Shown here: positions 1 through 5,973 of the stretch, piece after piece
How the letters are laid out: every line of letters begins with the position of its first letter
Position numbering within the stretch: position 1 is the first letter of the stretch
Assembly (NCBI GenBank): GCA_002440125.1
Contig: DJRQ01000043.1
Coordinates: 1 to 6,559 of the forward strand
Origin: Caryophanales bacterium UBA6356
GTDB taxonomy: Bacteria; Bacillota_I; Bacilli_A; RFN20; CAG-826
Length of the DNA stretch: 6,559 bases
Reading direction: 5' to 3'
Translations under genes and position numbers: made by a program
Notes under the pieces: generated by a model
Database searches by the model: none
What the model saw: the letters and a program-made list of their open reading frames with translations, nothing else
Told to the model about the DNA's origin: nothing

Positions 1-1
1 C

Positions 2-35
2 TATATTATTATAGCACAAATGCTATAATAATATA
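2..35. promoter_or_regulatory. AT-rich perfect inverted repeat with a TATAAT box on each strand
   Basis: Arms of 15 nt at 2-16 (TATATTATTATAGCA) and 21-35 are exact reverse complements around the 4-nt centre CAAA. Each arm holds a -10 hexamer: TATAAT on the minus strand at 13-8, preceded there by TGTGC (an extended -10), and TATAAT on the plus strand at 24-29, preceded by TGC. No T-tract follows on either strand, so it does not look like an intrinsic terminator. No convincing -35 is visible on the minus strand. The likeliest reading is the promoter, perhaps with an operator, of a leftward gene beyond the edge, because the leftward tRNA transcript ends just upstream. The plus-strand box would only make antisense RNA to the tRNA and may be a by-product of the symmetry. 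Confidence 0.5.
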
Positions 36-37
36 TG

Positions 38-68
38 TAAAAACAAAAAACACGGATTTCTCCGTGTT
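38..68 (-). terminator. Intrinsic terminator of the tRNA-Ser transcript
   Basis: Reading leftward, an 8-bp stem AACACGGA/TCCGTGTT (68-61 with 56-49) closes a GAAA loop and is followed by a T-rich tract (complement of the A-run at 39-50). It lies 10 nt past the tRNA 3' end, as expected for a single-gene tRNA transcript. Confidence 0.85.
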
Positions 69-78
69 GAATTTTCGA

Positions 79-169
79 TGGCGGAGGAATAGGGATTCGA
101 ACCCTAGCGCCCAGTTACGAGCCTATGAGCTTTCCAAGCCCACCCCTTCGACCACTTGGGTATTCCTCC
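79..169 (-). tRNA. tRNA-Ser (anticodon GGA)
   Basis: The minus strand folds as a class II tRNA of 91 nt. The acceptor stem GGAGGAA pairs with TTCCTCC, with G as discriminator and an encoded CCA at 81-79. The D stem is CCC/GGG. The anticodon arm TGGGC/GCTCA closes the loop TTGGAAA, giving anticodon GGA at 135-133, which reads UCC and UCU serine codons. The long variable arm has a GCTC/GGGC stem, the hallmark of tRNA-Ser. The T arm is TAGGG-TTCGAAT-CCCTA. The gene has its own promoter upstream (TTGAAA, 17 nt, TATAAT) and its own terminator, so it is a monocistronic unit that diverges from the pseudouridine synthase gene. An encoded CCA means no CCA addition is needed for the first maturation. 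Confidence 0.95.
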
Positions 170-192
170 ATGCGCTTTAAGACGCAAACTGA

Positions 193-221
193 ATTATAAA
201 GAGGTCGCCTCCACTTTTCAA
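193..221 (-). promoter_or_regulatory. Sigma-A-type promoter of tRNA-Ser
   Basis: On the minus strand, TTGAAA (221-216) is followed after exactly 17 nt by a perfect TATAAT (198-193). Transcription would start near 186, about 17 nt before the mature tRNA 5' end at 169. This is the strongest two-hexamer promoter in the window, in keeping with a stable RNA gene. Confidence 0.85.
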
Positions 222-253
222 TAACGTTTAAGCAAAGAAGGTCTTATCTCTTA

Positions 254-262
254 TGGTATAAT
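254..262 (+). promoter_or_regulatory. Extended -10 promoter of the pseudouridine synthase/phosphoglucomutase operon
   Basis: TGG-TATAAT (TG at 254-255, hexamer 257-262) is a perfect extended -10. There is no recognisable -35 at 17 nt spacing (234-239 is A-rich). The start expected about 7 nt past the hexamer coincides with the ATG at 270, so the transcript would have essentially no 5' leader. Confidence 0.7.
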
Positions 263-269
263 AAAAGTT

Positions 270-1241
270 ATGAAAGAAATCTTGATTGATCACAATAATG
301 CCGGCCAAAAAATAGAGAAATTTGTTAAGAATTTTCTTAAAGAGGCACCTCTCGGGTTCATTTATAAAGCATTTCGGAAAAAGGATATCAAAGTAAATGG
401 CCATTGGGTTCGGAAAGATGTTGTCTTAAAAGAGGGTGATGTTCTTCGAATCTATGTGACGGATGAGCAATTAAAAGATTTCTTGCAGCCGAAGAAAGCG
501 GTAAAGAAGAACCTCTCTTATCCTATTATTTATGAAGACAGTAATATTCTCATTGTGAACAAGCCAAGTGGCATTATGGTCGTTGGAGATGGAAAGGAAA
601 CAAGAAAGACGTTAGCAAAAGAGGTTGTCGATTACCTTTATTTTAAAGGGGAATATGATCCCAATAGCGGTGCTTTCACTCCTGCTCCGGCCCATCGAAT
701 CGATAGGAATACTTCTGGTCTTGTTCTTTTCGGCAAGAACGACGCGAGTTTAAAGGCTTTAACCGAATTGTTTAGAAATCGTGAAAACATCTGCAAAACC
801 TACCTCGGTTTGGCGAAAGGCGAGATATCGGAGGCTGGAGAAATCGATAAGCCGCTCAAAAAGGATTCGAATAAGGGGATGGTTTATGTTTGTTCCTATG
901 AAAAAGGCGGGAAAGAGGCGAAAACCAAATATCGCCCTGTTGAATTCTTTGATGGTTATACCCTTTTGGAATTGGAATTGTTGACGGGCAGAACCCATCA
1001 GATTCGCGTGCACTTGGCGAGTATCCTTCATCCTCTGGTCGGAGATGGGAAGTATGGCGATTTTGAAACGAACCGTTTTTTTAAGAGCCGTTTTGACTTT
1101 GATCATCAATTTCTCCATGCATCCAAAATCCGATTTGGAAAAATAGATGGAGCCCTTTCTTATCTCGACGGCAAAACATTCGAGGCGCCTTTCTCTAAAG
1201 ACGAGGTCAAAGTTCTTTCCTCTTTAGAGAAACTTCCCTAA
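270..1241 (+). CDS. RluA-family pseudouridine synthase (RluC-like) with S4 domain
   Basis: This 323-aa enzyme should convert specific uridines to pseudouridine in large-subunit rRNA in the cytoplasm. The N-terminal S4-type RNA-binding domain (about residues 1-65) contains FIYKAFRKKDIKVNG, closest in style to RluC proteins. The catalytic domain (about 84-315) has HRIDRNTSG at 142-150 with catalytic Asp145, and the family motif GRTHQIRVHLA at 240-250. Its length fits the family (E. coli RluC is about 319 aa). The target uridine cannot be read from sequence; RluD- and YjbO/YhcT-type relatives are alternatives. The ATG at 270 is chosen because it is the first in frame and sits 7 nt after a -10 box. 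There is no Shine-Dalgarno sequence, so translation is probably leaderless. The phosphoglucomutase gene follows after 23 nt with no terminator between, so the two are likely co-transcribed. Confidence 0.93.
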   Translation: MKEILIDHNNAGQKIEKFVKNFLKEAPLGFIYKAFRKKDIKVNGHWVRKDVVLKEGDVLRIYVTDEQLKDFLQPKKAVKKNLSYPIIYEDSNILIVNKPSGIMVVGDGKETRKTLAKEVVDYLYFKGEYDPNSGAFTPAPAHRIDRNTSGLVLFGKNDASLKALTELFRNRENICKTYLGLAKGEISEAGEIDKPLKKDSNKGMVYVCSYEKGGKEAKTKYRPVEFFDGYTLLELELLTGRTHQIRVHLASILHPLVGDGKYGDFETNRFFKSRFDFDHQFLHASKIRFGKIDGALSYLDGKTFEAPFSKDEVKVLSSLEKLP

Positions 1242-1264
1242 AATCTTTTTAAAAGGAGAATTTC

Positions 1265-2980
1265 ATGAATTCCATTCAAGAAAATTATGAACGCTGGCTT
1301 TCTTCCCCTTTGGTTTCGGAAGAAGACAAAAAAATTCTTCGCGCGATGAGCAAAGAAGAAATTGATGATGCTTTTTATCAAGATGTTGAATTCGGCACTG
1401 GTGGCATGCGTGGGGTCTTAGGGCCTGGGAAAAACCGCATCAATTCTTTTACGATTGCCAAAGCTACGGTCGGTTTCGGGCTTTTTCTTTTAAAGAAATA
1501 TCCGAATGCGAAGGAAAGAGGTGTCGTTATTTCCCACGACAATCGTTATCACTCCCGCGATTTTACCCTTGAGGCGGCCAAGATCCTTAATCGCATGGGT
1601 ATCCGTTGCTATATTTTCGATACACTTCGTCCCACACCTGAATTAAGTTATGCCGTCCGTTATACGAAAGCAGTCGGCGGCATCATGATCACTGCCTCGC
1701 ATAACCCCAAACAATATAACGGCTACAAGGTTTACGATGATTTTGGCTGTCAGCTTGTGCCCGAAGAAATTCTTCCTTATCTTTCTATCCTAGCTTCTTT
1801 GCCCGATGAATTGAGTGTCAAAGTCCCAGAAAGCGAGACGATAGCTGAAACGACCATTCTTGGAAAAGAAGTTGATGATTCTTATGTGGCAAAAGTTGAA
1901 GGCATCCAAATCCATCCAGAACTCGAAAAGAAGGGCTTTAAGGTCGTCTATAGTCCCCAACACGGCGCTTCTTATGAAAGCGCGATGCGCGTTTTTGAAG
2001 ATTTGGGATACGAAATCTACCCAGTTGTGGCGCAATGCGTCCATGACCCTGCTTTTGGGGCCACTCTTTCGCCGAATCCAGAAACAGCGGAAAGCTTCGT
2101 TGAATCCATCAAACTTGCCAAAGAAATCGGTGCCAACCTTTGTGTTATGACCGATCCGGATGGCGATCGCTGTGGCCTTGCTTACCTTTCGAGCAAAGGC
2201 GCTTATGAACGCTTTACCGGCAATCAAAGCGCCGCTCTTCTTATGGATTACATCTTCACAGAACGTAAGAAAATGGGCGTTCTTTCTTCTTCTGGCGTCA
2301 TGTATGACACCATTGTCACAAGCGATCTCGGAAGGAAAATCGCTCAATCCTTTGGCGTAGCTAACGAATCTTTCCTTACTGGTTTCAAATATATTGGTAA
2401 TCGGATCGATTATTATGAAAAACTTGGGAAAGGCCCGCATTTCGAATTCGGATATGAGGAAAGCTATGGCTGCCTGATTGCCCCTTTTGTTCGTGATAAA
2501 GATGGTGTTCAAGCTATCCTTTTATATACCGAAATGGCTTTATACTATCACCTTAAAGGCATACCTCTTGATGTCGCCTATGAAAATCTCGAGAAGAAAT
2601 ACGGTTATCATGAGACGATGACGGATAACGTCTATTTCGAGGGTCCAAGCGGAGCCAAAGAGATGGCCAATATCATGAATGAACTTCACCAAAACGCCCC
2701 CAAGGAAATACTTGGCAATAAAATCGCCTATGTCGAAGACTATAAGAAACGTCTAAGAACCGATATGAGAACAGGCGCTTCGACCGCGCTCACGCTTGAA
2801 GAAGCGGAAGTCGTCCGGCTTATTTTCGAAGACACGAGCTGGATCGCCATCCGTCCTAGTGGAACGGAACCGAAATGCAAATTCTATATTGAAGTCTTTC
2901 AAAAGGATAAGGAAGGAATTAAAGAAAAGGCACGCTCGATGCTTGACACCCTAAAAAAAGAATTAGGCGTTAAAGCATAA
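1265..2980 (+). CDS. pgcA: Alpha-phosphoglucomutase / phosphomannomutase family
   Basis: The 571-aa protein belongs to the alpha-D-phosphohexomutase superfamily and most resembles Bacillus PgcA (about 580 aa), which interconverts glucose-1-phosphate and glucose-6-phosphate for glycolipid, wall-polymer or glycogen-type precursors. All four active-site blocks are present. TASHNPKQYNGYKVY starts at 143, with phospho-carrier Ser145. The Mg-binding loop DPDGDR is at 297-302. The sugar-binding loop FGYEESYG is at 395-402. The phosphate-binding loop RPSGTEPK is at 530-537. The N-terminal FGTGGMRG (43-50) is typical of this subfamily. Substrate preference between glucose and mannose (or deoxyribose) phosphates is not settled by sequence. 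A good ribosome-binding site AAGGAG (1253-1258) lies 6 nt before the ATG. It is the second gene of the operon and is followed by a strong terminator at 3001-3024. Confidence 0.94.
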   Translation: MNSIQENYERWLSSPLVSEEDKKILRAMSKEEIDDAFYQDVEFGTGGMRGVLGPGKNRINSFTIAKATVGFGLFLLKKYPNAKERGVVISHDNRYHSRDFTLEAAKILNRMGIRCYIFDTLRPTPELSYAVRYTKAVGGIMITASHNPKQYNGYKVYDDFGCQLVPEEILPYLSILASLPDELSVKVPESETIAETTILGKEVDDSYVAKVEGIQIHPELEKKGFKVVYSPQHGASYESAMRVFEDLGYEIYPVVAQCVHDPAFGATLSPNPETAESFVESIKLAKEIGANLCVMTDPDGDRCGLAYLSSKGAYERFTGNQSAALLMDYIFTERKKMGVLSSSGVMYDTIVTSDLGRKIAQSFGVANESFLTGFKYIGNRIDYYEKLGKGPHFEFGYEESYGCLIAPFVRDKDGVQAILLYTEMALYYHLKGIPLDVAYENLEKKYGYHETMTDNVYFEGPSGAKEMANIMNELHQNAPKEILGNKIAYVEDYKKRLRTDMRTGASTALTLEEAEVVRLIFEDTSWIAIRPSGTEPKCKFYIEVFQKDKEGIKEKARSMLDTLKKELGVKA

Positions 2981-3000
2981 TCTTAATCGCTATTCTGTAG

Positions 3001-3024
3001 GGGCGCCTTTGGGTGCCCTTTTTT
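3001..3024 (+). terminator. Intrinsic terminator after phosphoglucomutase
   Basis: A 7-bp GC-rich stem GGGCGCC/GGTGCCC (one G-T pair) around the loop TTTG is followed by six T residues (3019-3024). It begins 20 nt after the phosphoglucomutase stop. No T-run follows on the minus strand, so it serves only the rightward operon. The last T residues overlap the stop region of the convergent HAD gene. Confidence 0.9.
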
Positions 3025-3826
3025 AAGAGGAAATCGAGAAGATACTTGCTAGCGTTTTAGCGACGCCGTCCTCATCGTTGCTTCCCAGCGTCTTAGGGAA
3101 TTTCCGAAGCGATTCCGATTTTGTATTGGCGATGGCAAATCCCCTTTTGGCGAATGAAATCATGCCCTCGTCGTTTTTTCCATCACCAAAGGCAATAATT
3201 TTTTCGCGAGGGATTTGCATCGTTTTTGCAATTTCCTTTAAAGCGTTCCCTTTATCTTTCCCTAAGATAAAAAGTTCGCTATAAGGCATATTGCTCCAAT
3301 GACGATAGGAGTAAGGGGGATGGTCTTTCATGAACGCGGAAATGCCTTCTTCTATTTTTCTTTTCGCCTCGAACACGACGATAAAAGGATCTTTCTTCAA
3401 AACTTCTTTGAGGTCGTTTTTCCTATTGGATGCGCCATATGGAAAATAGGGATTCAAACGGGGATCGTCTTTTTTGAGGAAAAGGCAATCGTCGTCATCT
3501 TCGATAAGGAAGTTTTCGATTTCCTCTTGGTACTTCGACAGAATCTTTTCGACGACGTTCTTATCGATTCGATATTCAGAACAAGGGAAGGAAGGGTCTT
3601 TGGGATTTAAGGCCAAAAGACCGTTATAAGCGATAATCGGAGAGGAAAGTCCAAGCAACTCATAATAAAACAAAATATTTCTTGGCGGCCTTCCGCTTGC
3701 TAAAACAATTTCATGCCCTTGTTGCCGAAGGACGTTCAAAATATGGGCGGTATAATCGCTCAATTGGTATTTTGAATCTAAGAGTGTGCCATCCAAATCG
3801 ATGGCAATGAGGCATTTATTTGTCAT
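3023..3826 (-). CDS. Cof-type HAD-superfamily hydrolase (sugar-phosphate-type phosphatase)
   Basis: A 267-aa cytoplasmic Mg-dependent phosphatase of the HAD IIB (Cof) class, which usually acts on sugar phosphates, nucleotides or flavin precursors; the substrate cannot be told. Motif I is DLDGTLLD, with nucleophile Asp10 and acid/base Asp12. Motif II is LASGRPP with Ser44. The motif III lysine is Lys192 in GKDKGNAL. Motif IV is FGDGKNDEGM, with Asp215, Asn218 and Asp219. The region between motifs II and III (about 80-185) is the type IIB cap. An open frame extends 30 codons further upstream into trpS, but ATG 3826 is preferred because family proteins start just before motif I. That ATG overlaps the end of trpS by 11 nt and has no Shine-Dalgarno sequence, which suggests translation coupled to trpS. 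No clear leftward terminator is seen after its stop. Confidence 0.92.
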   Translation of the reverse strand: MTNKCLIAIDLDGTLLDSKYQLSDYTAHILNVLRQQGHEIVLASGRPPRNILFYYELLGLSSPIIAYNGLLALNPKDPSFPCSEYRIDKNVVEKILSKYQEEIENFLIEDDDDCLFLKKDDPRLNPYFPYGASNRKNDLKEVLKKDPFIVVFEAKRKIEEGISAFMKDHPPYSYRHWSNMPYSELFILGKDKGNALKEIAKTMQIPREKIIAFGDGKNDEGMISFAKRGFAIANTKSESLRKFPKTLGSNDEDGVAKTLASIFSISS

Positions 3827-4811
3827 CCAATATGAGAAGCCCAACGGCTTTTTGCGCTTTTTTGAGGGTTCGCCCGGCGATGATTCTTGCCTTCGCGGCG
3901 CCTTCCTTAAGAACATCGATGTAGGCTTTACTGCTCTTTATTTCTTCGTAACGAGCACGGAAAGGCGTTAATTCTTCAATGATTTTATCGGCAACCGCTT
4001 TTTTGAATTCTCCATAAAGAGAATTGGCGAATCTCTTTTCGGATTCTTCGACTGCTTCGTTATTCAAAGAGGCGTAAATCGTAAGGAGGTTCGAGATGCC
4101 TGGCTGTTTTATAGGGTCGTAATGGACTTTGGCCAAGAGATCGGTTTTCGCAGACATCACTTTCTTTCGAATGATGTTGAAATCGTCTTTTAGGAAAATA
4201 TCTCCTTTTGGATCGCTTTTGCTCATTTTCTTCGTGGGATCGCTTAAGGACATGATCCGAGCGCCGACTTTCGGCGAAATGGCTTTTGGCATTTTGAATA
4301 TCTCTTTGCCATAACGGGCGTTGAAGCGGTGGACTAAATCGCGGCAAAGCTCAACGTGCTGCACTTGGTCATTCCCGACAGGAACAATGTCGGCATTATA
4401 GAGGATAATGTCCGCTGCCATCAAAACAGGATAAGCGAAAATGCCTAAACCGATTTCAGAATCGTTCATCTTGCTGCATTTATCTTTGAATTGGGTCATG
4501 CGGCGAAGCTCTCCCATATAAAGATAATTTTGAACGATAGCATTCAATTCGGCATGGGCGCTCACAGACGATTGGAGAAAGATGGTTGTTTTTTTGGGGT
4601 CAAGGCCGCTAGCAAGATAAAAACAGGCGATATCGATCGTGTTTTCTCTCAATGCGGTTGGCTCGATGGGCATCGTTAAAGCGTGTAAATCCGCGACAAA
4701 GATAAAAACTTCGCCCTCATCTTGATAATTTTTGAAGTTTCTTAAGGCACCGATATAGTTCCCAAGCGTCATTTGACCGGTCGGCTTGATGGCCGATAAA
4801 ATTCTTTCCAT
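3816..4811 (-). CDS. trpS: Tryptophan--tRNA ligase
   Basis: This 331-aa class I aminoacyl-tRNA synthetase charges tRNA-Trp with tryptophan in the cytoplasm. The HIGH-equivalent motif is in PTGQMTLGNYIGAL (T15, G17, N18 and Y19 region). AADIILYNADIVPVGNDQVQH (starting at 132) is the TrpRS tryptophan/ATP site signature. KMSKS is at 195-199. The length is usual for bacterial TrpRS. The reading frame can be opened at a TTG at 4826, but the ATG at 4811 is the start because an AAGGAG ribosome-binding site (4823-4818) lies 6 nt before it. The leader from the TATAAT at 4840-4835 is only about 17 nt, so there is no room for a T-box or trp attenuator. It is the first gene of a two-gene operon with the HAD phosphatase and diverges from spx. 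Confidence 0.97.
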   Translation of the reverse strand: MERILSAIKPTGQMTLGNYIGALRNFKNYQDEGEVFIFVADLHALTMPIEPTALRENTIDIACFYLASGLDPKKTTIFLQSSVSAHAELNAIVQNYLYMGELRRMTQFKDKCSKMNDSEIGLGIFAYPVLMAADIILYNADIVPVGNDQVQHVELCRDLVHRFNARYGKEIFKMPKAISPKVGARIMSLSDPTKKMSKSDPKGDIFLKDDFNIIRKKVMSAKTDLLAKVHYDPIKQPGISNLLTIYASLNNEAVEESEKRFANSLYGEFKKAVADKIIEELTPFRARYEEIKSSKAYIDVLKEGAAKARIIAGRTLKKAQKAVGLLILDDK

Positions 4812-4834
4812 AGATCTCTCCTTCAAACGGCAAC

Positions 4835-4840
4835 ATTATA
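4835..4840 (-). promoter_or_regulatory. -10 box of the trpS promoter
   Basis: A perfect TATAAT on the minus strand at 4840-4835 predicts a start near 4828 and a short leader that just contains the AAGGAG ribosome-binding site of trpS. The -35 position (4863-4858) reads CGTCAA, a poor match, and there is no TG extension, so the strength of this promoter is uncertain. Confidence 0.6.
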
Positions 4841-4901
4841 CCCCGTGCGTTTTCTTTTTGACGTTTTTATTCGGTTTTCCTTTAAAAAGAAAAATAGCGA
4901 A

Positions 4902-4917
4902 TTAGAATAATTTCTAA
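4902..4917 (+). promoter_or_regulatory. Candidate spx -10 box inside a 16-bp inverted repeat
   Basis: TTAGAA (4902-4907), TAAT, TTCTAA (4912-4917) is an exact 6-4-6 inverted repeat whose last base is the A of the spx ATG. The hexamer TAGAAT at 4903-4908 is a plausible -10 and would place the RNA start within 1-2 nt of the ATG. No Shine-Dalgarno sequence is present upstream. A TTGACG at 4858-4863 exists, but its partner at 17 nt (TTTAAA) is a weak -10. The repeat may be an operator; in base content it resembles Fur/PerR boxes, but the spacing differs from their 7-1-7 form. Confidence 0.4.
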
Positions 4918-5357
4918 TGATTAAGATTTATTACTCTCCAAGTTGTTCTTCTTGCCGCAAAGTTCGAAAGTGGTTTGACGAGCAAAAGATCCCTCACGAA
5001 GATAAGGATATTTTTTCCGGCGATTTAAGCGCGGATGACCTCAAGGAGATCATTTCCAAATCCATCGATGGGACGGATGATATTATTTCTCCTCGAAGCA
5101 AGATTGTTTCGGAAAGAAAGATTAATTTCGACGATATGACGATTTCTGAACTCATCGCTTTCATTCGCGCGAATCCAAGCGTTCTTCGCCGTCCGATCAT
5201 TGTCGATGATAGAAAAGTGCAAGTCGGTTATAACGAAGAGGAAATCCGAACCTTTATTCCGCGTGCCCGAAGGCTTGCCGAATGCTCTTGCGATAGCGAT
5301 TGCGATAATTACCCCACTTGTCCTGTTGCCCACGATCGAATTGATTATAAAGGTTAA
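4917..5357 (+). CDS. spx: Spx-type transcriptional regulator with Cys-rich C-terminal tail
   Basis: A 146-aa ArsC/Spx-family protein. Spx binds the alpha-subunit C-terminal domain of RNA polymerase and redirects transcription under disulfide stress. The N-terminus has the redox switch CSSC (Cys10, Cys13) followed by RK. Gly52 in DGTDD matches the Gly52 of Bacillus Spx needed for contact with the alpha subunit. IISPRSK and the run VLRRPIIVDDRKVQVGYNEEEI (from 89) match the Spx core closely, which makes Spx more likely than an arsenate reductase. Bacillus Spx is about 131 aa and ends in a degradation-prone LAN tail. Here the last 24 residues differ and contain Cys123, Cys125, Cys129 and Cys135, with His139. 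The start is the only ATG near the conserved N-terminus and lacks a ribosome-binding site. It diverges from trpS and is monocistronic, with a terminator 8 nt after the stop. Confidence 0.93.
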   Translation: MIKIYYSPSCSSCRKVRKWFDEQKIPHEDKDIFSGDLSADDLKEIISKSIDGTDDIISPRSKIVSERKINFDDMTISELIAFIRANPSVLRRPIIVDDRKVQVGYNEEEIRTFIPRARRLAECSCDSDCDNYPTCPVAHDRIDYKG

Positions 5358-5364
5358 AAGAAAG

Positions 5365-5395
5365 CCCAGCGATTTGCTGGGATTTTTTTATTTTT
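5365..5395. terminator. Probably bidirectional terminator between spx and the CYTH gene
   Basis: The stem CCCAGC/GCTGGG (5365-5370 with 5376-5381) around GATTT is followed rightward by A and seven T residues, then ATTTTT, which ends spx. Read leftward, the same stem is followed by CTTTCTTTT, so it probably also ends the CYTH transcript. The CYTH stop codon lies within the rightward T-tract. Confidence 0.9.
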
Positions 5396-5960
5396 CTAAA
5401 GCATCCATCGCTCGGGATACTTTTGTTTTGCTATTGATGCTAAAGGGAATTTTCTCTTTTTCGAGAAGGTCCTTCAAAATCCTTTCGGCATCTTTTTCAT
5501 TGTTGTGCTCGAGCTCGATTTCATAATCCGTGATATTAGAATAATGATTTTCGTCGATGGATAGTTTGCCACCTTCATAAGGAACGTCCATCCTCTTGGT
5601 CGTGAGAGAGGTTTTGATGTAAAGGGTTGAGGTGTCGATATCCATCATTGTGAGGAATCGCTTGATGTCGCCTTCTGGAAAAGGCTTTCTTTCTTTGAAA
5701 CTATCGAATTGCTCCTTTGTCCAGGCGCAATTTTTCTCAAGGAGACCTTGGCTTAATGGAGTTTTGAGCGTCATCTCATAAAGACCGTTTTTTTCTCTTA
5801 TTCTTAAGCCCAAACCTTCCTTCCTTAGCTGCCCCTCATCGTTATCGATGTAGTAATTTGTTTGGGTATAGGCGGGGTTCCCATTAAAAATGGTCATTAA
5901 TTTTTGATAGTCTTTTTCGTCCAAAAGCACTTTGACTTCGATTTCGATTGCATTGCTCAT
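5388..5960 (-). CDS. CYTH-domain protein (YjbK-like, triphosphate tunnel metalloenzyme family)
   Basis: A 190-aa protein made of one CYTH/TTM domain. The signature EIEVK at 6-10 (Glu6, Glu8, Lys10) is intact. Other tunnel residues fall where expected: YYID (36-39), LRIR (52-55), TLK (64-66), KR (122-123), SID (134-136), EIE (147-149) and the SKTK...R region (177-183). Members bind triphosphates and divalent metal, for example inorganic triphosphatase, thiamine triphosphatase or class IV adenylate cyclase. The activity here is not known, though triphosphatase is the commonest. Length and sequence style match Bacillus YjbK (about 190 aa), which in Bacillus lies not far from spx. The ATG at 5960 has GAGG (5971-5968) 7 nt upstream. 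Its promoter shares its -10 base pairs with the divergent EIIB-like gene. Confidence 0.88.
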   Translation of the reverse strand: MSNAIEIEVKVLLDEKDYQKLMTIFNGNPAYTQTNYYIDNDEGQLRKEGLGLRIREKNGLYEMTLKTPLSQGLLEKNCAWTKEQFDSFKERKPFPEGDIKRFLTMMDIDTSTLYIKTSLTTKRMDVPYEGGKLSIDENHYSNITDYEIELEHNNEKDAERILKDLLEKEKIPFSINSKTKVSRAMDALEK

Positions 5961-5973
5961 AAGGTTACCTCGG

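Noticed and set aside
1790..2512. A 240-codon open frame on the minus strand
   Set aside because: It lies fully antisense to the phosphoglucomutase gene, whose four active-site motifs are intact. The translated product shows no recognisable domain and has no ribosome-binding site, so it is a shadow of the real gene.
3001..3024. Bidirectional terminator serving also the HAD gene
   Set aside because: On the minus strand the hairpin is followed by CTACAG rather than a T-run, so it supports termination only in the rightward direction.
3827..3916. Longer start for the HAD phosphatase
   Set aside because: The extra 30 residues are the out-of-frame tail of trpS, low in hydrophobic order and rich in Lys/Arg/Pro. 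Family members start about 8 residues before the first Asp motif, as ATG 3826 does.
4812..4826. TTG start upstream of trpS
   Set aside because: It would place the AAGGAG ribosome-binding site inside the coding region. ATG 4811 sits 6 nt after that site and matches the usual TrpRS N-terminus.
4812..4916. T-box or trp attenuator in the trpS leader
   Set aside because: The predicted leader is about 17 nt and the whole intergenic stretch to spx is about 105 nt, with no T-box motif or hairpin set visible.
4917..5357. Arsenate reductase (ArsC) instead of Spx
   Set aside because: The CSSC pair, Gly52 in DGTD and the RRPIIVDDRKVQVGYNEEEI stretch are Spx features; no arsenic genes are nearby.
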